Origin: an uncultured Clostridia bacterium | GTDB lineage: Bacteria > Bacillota > Clostridia > Oscillospirales > Ruminococcaceae | DNA length: 11,173 bases | Assembly: GCA_947629275.1 (NCBI GenBank) | Contig: CANRDG010000058.1 | Location: 1 to 11,173 of the forward strand | Reading direction: 5' to 3' | Shown here: positions 1-7,200 of the stretch, piece by piece | Layout: the number at the start of each line of letters is the position of its first letter | How positions within the stretch are numbered: position 1 is the stretch's first letter | Notes under the pieces: model-generated | What the model saw: the letters and a program-made list of their open reading frames with translations, nothing else | Databases searched by the model: none | What the model was told of the DNA's origin: nothing | Made by a program: the position numbers and the translations under genes

Positions 1-1472
1 ACGCTGAAAACGCTGAAAATCGCGGCTACAAAGGGCTGCTTACAAATACGTTCATATTCGCGATAGGCTCTTTCAGCTCGAAAGTGCTTTCGCTTATTTT
101 GGTAACGGTATATACGAATATCCTCACCAAGGCGCAGCTGGGTCTTACCGACAACTTTGTCAACGTTGCCAACTGGCTTATACCCATGGTAACTCTGACG
201 GTTTCCGAAGCCGTGGTGCGCTTCGGTCTGGATAAGTCATACGACAAAAAGCGCATATTCACCATAGGCTCAAACGTTGTGCTTATAGGCATACTCTGCC
301 TTGCCGCCGTTATGTTATTTTTGTATGACAATTCGGTCGTCAAAAAGTATATAGGCTCATACTCGTGGCTGCTGTTTCTGTACGTTTCAATAGGCGGCTA
401 CAAGCTCATGTGCGACGCCTTCGTGCGCTCTTTGGAAAAAATAAAGCTGGTGGCAGCAAGCGGCATACTCGGCACATTTGTAACGCTCGTGTGCAGCGTG
501 CTTTTCATGGTCGTGCTGAAAATGGGCGTTGTTGGGTATCTGGCGTCTATAGTCATTTCAGACGTTGTGGCTATAATTTTTCTTATGCTTACGGCAAAAT
601 TATATAAGTATTACACGCGGCTGTCTATAGGCAAAAACGAGCCTTTCAACAAAGGGCTTTCGGTAGCTATGCTTCGTTACTGCGTGCCGCTTATACCCAC
701 GCAGCTTTTGTGGCTCATCACCAACACTTCCGACTCGTTCATGATAACGCATTATCTCGGGCTTGACAAGACGGGCATACTTTCGGCGGCTTACAAAATA
801 CCGAATCTGCTGACAATAATATACATGATGTTCGGCAACGCGTGGAACATAAGCGCGATAACGGAGAGCGAATCCGATGAGCGCGAGAGGTTTTACAGCA
901 ACGTTTTCGATATAAACCAGTCGCTTCTGTACATCACTGCGGCAGGCATACTGATGATAATAAGACCATTAACTGCGGTATGGATAGGCAAAGAATTTCG
1001 CTCGTCGGTGTTGTATTCGCCGGGGCTGGTGTTCTCAACGGTGTTCATATGTTTTACAACGTTCATGGGCTCGATATACTCTGTCGCGAAGAAGTCGAAC
1101 CGCTCGCTGCTTACAAGCCTTGCGGCAGGCGTTGTGAATGTTTCTCTGAACCTTATATTGATACCTCGCATAGGCATTATGGCGGCTGTAATATCAACCG
1201 TGGCGGCGTATATAACGGTATTCATACTAAGGTGTATAGACTCCCGCAAGCTGCTGCCGTTTGAACTCAAACCCGTAAAGATAATCATAAATACTGTGAT
1301 ACTTGCGGCAATGACCTTTGCAGCGCGGCTGACGGGTTGGTGTTACGCGGCTGTAGAAATACCCTGCTTTTTAGTAATATTCGTTATAAATTATCGGTGT
1401 ATGCTGAAAATGACGAGGAAGATCCTTCCCAAAAAGCTATGGAAATTCATACCGCTTATCAATAAAATATAA
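1..1472 (+). CDS. Polysaccharide / lipid-linked oligosaccharide flippase (MOP superfamily), 5'-truncated by window edge
   Basis: The frame is open from base 3 with no start needed, so the true start lies upstream; 489 residues are visible. The product is a polytopic membrane protein with roughly a dozen hydrophobic segments. The visible N-terminus (residues GLLTNTFIFAIGSFSSK) is the usual first helix of Wzx/RfbX-like exporters, with a short amphipathic lead and a G-S-x-x-S/A-K turn. Family members move undecaprenyl-linked sugar units across the plasma membrane for capsule, teichoic acid or exopolysaccharide assembly. The C-terminus is basic (MLKMTRKILPKKLWKF), as expected for a cytoplasmic tail. 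No glycosyltransferases lie in the window, so the glycan is unknown. The next gene follows after 31 bases without a terminator between them, so cotranscription is possible. The MATE and MurJ branches of the superfamily are less likely alternatives. Confidence 0.87.
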   Translation, partial: AENAENRGYKGLLTNTFIFAIGSFSSKVLSLILVTVYTNILTKAQLGLTDNFVNVANWLIPMVTLTVSEAVVRFGLDKSYDKKRIFTIGSNVVLIGILCLAAVMLFLYDNSVVKKYIGSYSWLLFLYVSIGGYKLMCDAFVRSLEKIKLVAASGILGTFVTLVCSVLFMVVLKMGVVGYLASIVISDVVAIIFLMLTAKLYKYYTRLSIGKNEPFNKGLSVAMLRYCVPLIPTQLLWLITNTSDSFMITHYLGLDKTGILSAAYKIPNLLTIIYMMFGNAWNISAITESESDERERFYSNVFDINQSLLYITAAGILMIIRPLTAVWIGKEFRSSVLYSPGLVFSTVFICFTTFMGSIYSVAKKSNRSLLTSLAAGVVNVSLNLILIPRIGIMAAVISTVAAYITVFILRCIDSRKLLPFELKPVKIIINTVILAAMTFAARLTGWCYAAVEIPCFLVIFVINYRCMLKMTRKILPKKLWKFIPLINKI

Positions 1473-1503
1473 ACATATATCACACATTTTAGGAGGAAAA
1501 ACA

Positions 1504-1749
1504 ATGGCAGAACTGACTTACGAGATCAAGGAGTGCTTGGGAGTACTTTCGGAAAACGCGAAAGGCTGGACAAAGGAACTTAACCTTATCAGCTGGAATG
1601 GCAGAGACCCAAAGTACGACATAAGAGAATGGTCTCCCGACCACACAAGAATGGGCAAGGGCGTTACGCTCTCCGACGAGGAATTTGAAACGCTGAAAGC
1701 CATTATCAACGGCGAAGTTACCGACGACGACGAGGCAGGCATACTGTAA
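1504..1749 (+). CDS. ydbC: YdbC family PC4-like single-stranded nucleic-acid-binding protein
   Basis: This 81-residue protein matches the YdbC family (DUF2128, PC4/p15-like fold) closely. Diagnostic stretches are LSENAKGWTKELNLISWNG, PKYDIREWSPDH and MGKGVTLSDEEF, which cover residues 14-63. The Lactococcus lactis member has a solved structure and binds single-stranded DNA as a dimer; the role in the cell is poorly defined (transcription or DNA transactions). Residues after about 70 form an acidic tail (TDDDEAG). The start is secure: AGGAGG at 1491-1496 lies 7 bases before ATG. The stop overlaps the start of the kinase gene by one base (TAATG), so the two are probably translationally coupled. 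The link to sugar and amino-acid metabolism downstream is positional only. Confidence 0.9.
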   Translation: MAELTYEIKECLGVLSENAKGWTKELNLISWNGRDPKYDIREWSPDHTRMGKGVTLSDEEFETLKAIINGEVTDDDEAGIL

Positions 1750-2666
1750 TGCTGTACACCGTTACGCTCAGTCCCTCGCTCGATTACACGGTGTGGACAG
1801 ACAAACTGACGGCAGGGGCTGTAAACCGCGCATACGATACGCGCATTATAGCAGGCGGCAAGGGCATAAACGTTTCGGTCGTGCTTAAAAATCTCGGCTG
1901 CGAAAACACCGCGCTGGGCTTCACCGCAGGCTTTACGGGCTTGGAGATAGAACGTCTGCTTAAAGAAAGCGGCGTTGATACGCGCTTTTTGCACCTGCCA
2001 CAGGGTAATTCTCGCATAAATGTGAAGCTCTCGGGAGAAGAAGAAACCGAAATAAACGCCGACTCGCCGTACATTCCGCCGCAGAGCCTTGAAAACCTGT
2101 TGCAAATTCTTGACAATCTTCAAAGCGGCGACTGCCTTGTGCTGGCAGGCAGCATACCCTCTTGCCTGCCCGATACGCTGTATCTCGACATAATGATGAG
2201 GCTGAAAGGCAAGGGGATAAGGGTGATCGCGGACGCCTCGGGCAGCTCTCTTGTGAATTTACTGAAAGGCGAGCCGTTTTTGGTAAAGCCCAACCACATA
2301 GAGCTTGGTGAGATATTCGGCATAAGCATAAACACCCCCGAAGAAGCTGTAAAATACGCCGTCGCGCTTCAGGAAACGGGCGCTGAAAACGTGCTTGTTT
2401 CAATGGCGCAAATGGGCGCTGTACTTGCCTGTGCAAACGGCGAAAGGCTGTATTGCAGCGCGCCCAAAGGCAAGACTGTAAACTCTGTAGGCGCGGGGGA
2501 TTCAATGGTGGCAGGCTTTTTGGCGGCGCTAACGCAGGGCGAAAGTATGGCAAGCGCGCTTAAAACGGGTGCTGCGGCAGGCTCTGCGAGCGTATTTTCA
2601 GGCAGCTTGGCGACCAAAGAGGCGGTTATGGCTCTTATGCCTGAAATTATGGTGAAAAGCATATGA
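1749..2666 (+). CDS. fruK: PfkB-family sugar kinase, probable 1-phosphofructokinase
   Basis: This 305-residue protein has the normal length for the 1-phosphofructokinase / tagatose-6-phosphate kinase group. The N-terminus (LYTVTLSPSLDYTV) is typical of FruK. PfkB signature 1 is seen as GGKGINVSVVLKNLG at residues 36-50. Signature 2 is NSVGAGDSMVAGFL, with GAGD at 248-251, where Asp251 is the expected catalytic base beside the ATP anion hole. The reaction expected of FruK is fructose 1-phosphate + ATP to fructose 1,6-bisphosphate in the cytoplasm. No fructose PTS permease or FruR-type regulator is nearby, so tagatose 6-phosphate or another phosphosugar remains possible. The SD is weak (CAGG 9 bases upstream), fitting coupled translation from the ydbC stop. 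The gene end overlaps the decarboxylase start as ATGA. Confidence 0.88.
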   Translation: MLYTVTLSPSLDYTVWTDKLTAGAVNRAYDTRIIAGGKGINVSVVLKNLGCENTALGFTAGFTGLEIERLLKESGVDTRFLHLPQGNSRINVKLSGEEETEINADSPYIPPQSLENLLQILDNLQSGDCLVLAGSIPSCLPDTLYLDIMMRLKGKGIRVIADASGSSLVNLLKGEPFLVKPNHIELGEIFGISINTPEEAVKYAVALQETGAENVLVSMAQMGAVLACANGERLYCSAPKGKTVNSVGAGDSMVAGFLAALTQGESMASALKTGAAAGSASVFSGSLATKEAVMALMPEIMVKSI

Positions 2667-4030
2667 GCGACACCCTTTTTGACAAGCTGAAAAAATACGG
2701 CGAGGGCAGCACATACCCTATGCATATGCCCGGACACAAGCGAAACGCCGCGCTTTTGGGCAATGCACTCCCCTACGGCATTGACATTACCGAAATTTCG
2801 GACTTTGACGACCTGCATAACGCGAACGGTGTAATTGACTACATTCAGCAGCGGCTGGCGGCTTTTTACGGCGCAAAAAAAAGCTTTTTGCTCGTAAACG
2901 GCAGCACCTGCGGCATTATGGCGGCGGTGGTCTCTTTATGCAGTTTTGGCGACAAAATTATTGCGGCGCGCAACTGCCACCGCTCAGTTTACAGAGCAAT
3001 TGAACTGTATAATTTATCACCCGAATGGGTGATCCCGCCGTATGATACGCAGACGGGTATTTTCGGCTGTGTTACGGCGGAAAGCATTGAAATAGCTATA
3101 GAAAAATGCCCCGACGCCAAGGCGGTAATAATTACTTCGCCAACATACGAGGGCGTAATAAGCGATATTGACAAAATATCGCTGGTGTGCAAAAGACATG
3201 GCATACCGCTTATTTGTGATGAGGCGCACGGAGCGCATTTTCCGCTGTTTTACGGGGGGCGTGCTTTTTCTGACATATCAGTGACAAGCCTGCACAAAAC
3301 GCTGCCCTGCCTTACGCAGGTGGCGTGCCTTAACATTTTTTCAGATAAAGTTGATATCGACAGGCTTGCTGAAACACTGCAAATGTTTGAAACCTCCAGC
3401 CCTTCTTATGTTTTAATGGCTTCTGCCGACAGGTGCATGAGCCTGCTTGAAACTGACGGAAAAGAGCTTGCGGCGCGGCATACTAAGCGTTTGGAGCATT
3501 TTTATAAAGCTACCGAACGCTTAAGACATTTATACATAAAAAACAGCGAAAATTGTGATAAAAGCCGTATTGTCATATGCTGCGAGAATACCGATATAAG
3601 CGGCAGAGAGCTTTTCGACCGCCTGCGCAGAGAGTTTGACATCGAGTGCGAAATGGCAAGCATGAGATACGCAGTTGCGCTGACCAGCATTTGCGACAGT
3701 GACGAGGGGCTTATTTGCCTTGAAAACGCGCTTGTTGCTATTGATAAAAATTTACGCACAGTGCAATGTACCCCCCTGCCGAAGATGTGCGCGCCAACTG
3801 TGTGCAAGACCGCATATGCAGCTGAAAGGTGCGAAAAAACGCTTGTTTCTGTAGATGAAAGCATAGGCAAAGTTTGCGGCGAATACGTTTGGGCATACCC
3901 ACCGGGCGTGCCTGTTATCGCGCCTGGCGAAACGGTGACCGCACAAGCCGCCCAAAACATTTTGGAAATGCGGCGCGCAAAGCTGAATGTCATATCGCGC
4001 GGCAAAGAAAAAATTCTTACATTAAAATAG
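2663..4030 (+). CDS. Orn/Lys/Arg decarboxylase, short YaaO/SpeA-like form (PLP-dependent, fold type I)
   Basis: This 455-residue enzyme decarboxylates a basic amino acid to a polyamine or diamine. It has the signatures of the major-domain family. PMHMPGHKR is at residues 19-27. NCHRSVY contains His106, expected to stack on PLP. DEAHGAHF starts at Asp186, which contacts the PLP ring nitrogen. SLHKTLP carries Lys212, the predicted Schiff-base lysine. The C-terminal domain ends with a conserved YPPGVPVIAPGE stretch. It lacks the N-terminal wing domain of the large inducible enterobacterial decarboxylases and so resembles the roughly 480-residue Bacillus SpeA/YaaO enzymes. Arginine is a plausible substrate, but lysine or ornithine cannot be excluded by eye. 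The start overlaps the kinase gene by 4 bases, with GGTG 8 bases upstream as a modest SD. The gene is followed at once by a terminator. Confidence 0.92.
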   Translation: MSDTLFDKLKKYGEGSTYPMHMPGHKRNAALLGNALPYGIDITEISDFDDLHNANGVIDYIQQRLAAFYGAKKSFLLVNGSTCGIMAAVVSLCSFGDKIIAARNCHRSVYRAIELYNLSPEWVIPPYDTQTGIFGCVTAESIEIAIEKCPDAKAVIITSPTYEGVISDIDKISLVCKRHGIPLICDEAHGAHFPLFYGGRAFSDISVTSLHKTLPCLTQVACLNIFSDKVDIDRLAETLQMFETSSPSYVLMASADRCMSLLETDGKELAARHTKRLEHFYKATERLRHLYIKNSENCDKSRIVICCENTDISGRELFDRLRREFDIECEMASMRYAVALTSICDSDEGLICLENALVAIDKNLRTVQCTPLPKMCAPTVCKTAYAAERCEKTLVSVDESIGKVCGEYVWAYPPGVPVIAPGETVTAQAAQNILEMRRAKLNVISRGKEKILTLK

Positions 4031-4033
4031 TAT

Positions 4034-4070
4034 GCCTCGTTTTCTTTCGGCAGGAACGCGAGGCGTTTTT
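4034..4070 (+). terminator. Rho-independent terminator of the ydbC-kinase-decarboxylase run
   Basis: GCCTCG (4034-4039) pairs with CGAGGC (4059-4064), with additional pairing inside (TTC with GAA). A T-run follows (4066-4070). It begins 4 bases after the decarboxylase stop codon. Confidence 0.85.
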
Positions 4071-4184
4071 GTTGCAAAGTGCTATTATTGCAGGGCGTTT
4101 TGACCGACTTGTTGTGCAAAATGCAAATGTACAGAATTTTGAATAAGTAAAATATAAAAAATAAAGAAATTTCGCTTTTTTTCG

Positions 4185-4213
4185 TTGACAAGCCGCTCTT
4201 TTTGTGTTATACT
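4185..4213 (+). promoter_or_regulatory. Strong sigma-A-type promoter of the surface-protein gene
   Basis: The -35 box is TTGACA (4185-4190), followed by a 17-base spacer and the -10 box TATACT (4208-4213). TG at 4205-4206 gives an extended -10. An A/T-rich tract upstream (about 4145-4172) could act as an UP element. The expected transcription start is near 4220. The remaining stretch between the terminator and this promoter (4071-4144) shows no gene or clear RNA structure. The near-consensus boxes suggest high constitutive expression unless the adjacent inverted repeat is an operator. Confidence 0.85.
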
Positions 4214-4219
4214 GATAAA

Positions 4220-4266
4220 TGACAAAACAGTTTCAAAAAAAGAAAATAGAGAAAATAGTTTTGTCA
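4220..4266 (+). repeat. 9-bp inverted repeat at the transcription start and in the 5' leader
   Basis: TGACAAAAC (4220-4228) and GTTTTGTCA (4258-4266) are perfect reverse complements separated by 29 purine-rich bases. The left arm sits at the predicted transcription start. The right arm ends 13 bases before the SD. It could form a 5'-terminal stem that stabilises the mRNA, or be two half-sites for a regulator. The loop is long, so a hairpin would be only moderately stable. There is no T-run after it, so it is not a terminator. Confidence 0.55.
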
Positions 4267-4279
4267 AATATTTCTATCT

Positions 4280-4284
4280 AGGAG
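4280..4284 (+). promoter_or_regulatory. Ribosome binding site that decides the start of the surface-protein gene
   Basis: AGGAG ends directly against ATG 4285, which leaves no spacing for that codon. The in-frame GTG at 4294 is 9 bases away, a normal distance, while the next ATG at 4303 is 18 bases away. GTG 4294 is therefore the best-supported start. Confidence 0.7.
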
Positions 4285-4293
4285 ATGATTCAT

Positions 4294-7200
4294 GTGCTGA
4301 AAATGACGACAGCGAAAAAACGCATTTACGGTTTGATAACAGCCGTAGTATTTGCAATGACTCTGCTGCCGCTTGGCGGACTGTTTGACAAAGCAGATGC
4401 ATCCGCAGCAGGCACGAGCGATTCAACCTTTTCCTTTACGCTTCAAGGAGACGGTACAGAAACCAGTCCCTACAAGATCAATACAAAACAAGATCTTGAA
4501 AACATGAGGGACGCGATAGCAAAGAAATACACACCAGAAAACTCTAACGGCGATAGCGGCAAACAGCCGGCAGTAAGCGCGCATTATAAACTTACCGCTG
4601 ACATTGAAAGCCTTACCGACTGGACACCGATATGCGCAAGCACCGATTTTGAAGGTACTTTTGACGGCAACGGTCACAAAATATCGTTTTCTATTGACGG
4701 CAACACCAGTGACAAAAGAGCATATTATTTGAGCCTGTTTGGCAAGAATAAAGGCACTATAAAAAATCTGCGTGTCAGCGGCACTATCGTTAACGGCGGA
4801 TTCTTTGTGGGTCTTATTGCCGGCACTAATGGTGATAGCGGTACTATTGAAAACTGCTATGCCGAAGGCTCTGTTAAGGGCGCATATGCCATAGGTGGTA
4901 TAGCCGGCATTAACGACGGCACTATAAAGAACTGTTTTGCCGATGTTACCAGCTCAGGTTCTTCAAGCTCACTCGGCGCTATATCAGGCACCAGCAAAAA
5001 CAGTATAACAAACAGCTGCTATAAAGATAACGGCTTACCTGCGGTTGCCGCACCTACAGGCGATGCAGCTAAAACTATTGTTGCTCTTTCTGCCGATGAT
5101 GTAAAGAAAGGCAAAGCAGCTTGGATACTGCGCCAGAATCAGGACACTTCTGACAGCCTGTACTGGGGTCAGAAGCTTAGTGAGGACGGCAAAGAAGATG
5201 TTCCTTCGCTCAAAGGCAACGACGACGACAGAGTTTTCAAGGCTGAATTTTTGCTGAAAACTACAGATACTACCGTAACGGTTGCGGAAGAATATGCAAA
5301 CAATGACGGTCACTTTACAAAGCCCAAAGTTGAGTACGATAAAGACGGTCAGACCGCAGGCGATAAGTGGTATACCGATGAAAAACTTGAAACTGAGTAT
5401 AATTTCACTGAGAAAGTTACACAAGATATTCAGCTGTACAGCAGTGAGTCTCTGAAAGATTATACAATAACGCTTGATGTCGGCAATGGCACACTTAACG
5501 CTGAAGGCTGGACAAAGGGCGACGGTGAAAACACCTACACCAAAACTTACAACAAGGGTACAGAAACCTTTGAACTTCCCACGCCGACTGCGCCGAAAGG
5601 CGAAAAATTTGCAGGCTGGCAGGAGAACGGAAATTCCGGCGAGCAGGAAAAAGTTACAATAACAACGGGCAGCACAGGCGACAAGGCGTACACCGCCAAG
5701 TACAGAAACGCGCAAGGCCCTGTTATAACTGCTACTCTTGACAGTCATGTATGGACCAGTATGTCTACCGGAGAAAACGTTTATGTAAACAAGCAGACGG
5801 TGAAGGTTGAAGCAACGGTAACTGACGAGCAGGATAAAGATCTGAATACTATATATTATTATATAAGTGACGATATACTTACGGCTGAAACTTTGAAAGG
5901 TTATGGGTCCCAATATTGGATAGTTTACCAAAATGGCGTTTCTGTAAGCCCTGCCAACAAGACTAACAGAAGATATGTATACTTCAAGGCTACAGACAAG
6001 GACGGAAACGTTACCTATGTAAGCACAGCAGGAATAGTTTTTGACCTTTCTGCACCTACGATCTCAGGCATTACGAATGGCGCAACATACTGCGAACGCA
6101 TTGAATTTACCGTAAACGATGTGAACCTTTCAAAGGTAGATGTAGGCGGTCAGGTACTTTTCGATGCTTCGGTAGTTGCAGCAAGTGAAGACGGCGGAAT
6201 AGTTGCTGCTGCGATAGGCGACAATAAATTTACTGCAAAATTTGATCACGACGGTTCTAAAGAAGTTACTATTACCGTTACAGACAAAGCAGGAAACGAG
6301 ACCATATACAAGGTAACAATAAACGGCAAACACATTAAGGGTATGACAGTTACCGAAATGAGAAGAGCTGCCTCCTGCATAAACATCGGCGAAGGCACAA
6401 AACTGACATACTGCAAAGTCTGCAATTGTATAATAGAGCGCGATGACAATTACACCGAGAAAATGACTCCGCACAGTTGGTCGTCTTGGACAGAGGTTTC
6501 TTCCAAGCTTTGCGGAGATACCACAAGACAGAGAAGATGCCGCAACTGCGGTCTTGTTGAAACCGAGACAGAGGGCGGCTCGCACAAGTGGGCTGAAGAT
6601 TATACCATAGACAAAGAGCCTACCTGCATTAACCCCGGTTATAAGTCTAAGCACTGCACGGTATGCGGTATCTCCAACCCCGAAGATACCGTTCCTGTAG
6701 GTACTCTTGCACATCAGGCAGGAGATGTTAAGACTAAAATTACAGAAGCTACCTGCACCGAAGAGGGTCAGAAAGAAACTACTGTATACTGCGTGAACTG
6801 TATGGTCGAAATGGGTACGACTTATGAGACTATCCCTGCAAAAGGTCACGTCTTTTCAGAATGGGCAGCAGTAGAAACAAACAACCCTGAGAGCACCACC
6901 CTGAAGCGTGTATGCCAGATCTGTGGATATTCCGAAACGAAAACAGATGATAAAGATCACAACTGGGATACGAATTGGACGATCGACAAAGCAGCTACCT
7001 GTACATCTGACGGCAGCAGATCTCATCACTGTTTGAACGGCTGCGGTTCTACCAAAGATTCGGAAACCATACCTGCAATGGGTCACAAACCTCAGGATGC
7101 AGTAAGAGAAGCCGTTATGCCCTCTACCTGCACGGATGCCGGCAGATACAATGACGTTATATACTGCGACACCTGCAATGAGCGTATAAGCTCTACGCCT

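Noticed and set aside
2..19. Tandem 9-bp repeat (CGCTGAAAA twice) at the window start
   Set aside because: It encodes AEN-AEN in the flippase N-terminus; two copies are too few to support a functional repeat.
1518..2123. Minus-strand open frame across the ydbC and kinase genes
   Set aside because: It covers two confidently assigned genes on the opposite strand and has no family features.
4071..4184. Possible riboswitch or small RNA between the decarboxylase and surface-protein genes
   Set aside because: The stretch lies upstream of the promoter, has no conserved stems that I can see, and has no terminator of its own.
5035..5931. Long minus-strand open frame of 298 codons inside the surface-protein gene
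   Set aside because: It is antisense to a well-supported gene, shows no recognisable domain or SD, and its hydrophobic, Cys-rich translation is the usual shadow of a Thr/Lys/Glu-rich coding strand.
6130..6849. Minus-strand open frame over the cysteine repeats
   Set aside because: It is a shadow of the repeat array; its residues mirror the repeated codons of the sense strand, and it has no start signal.
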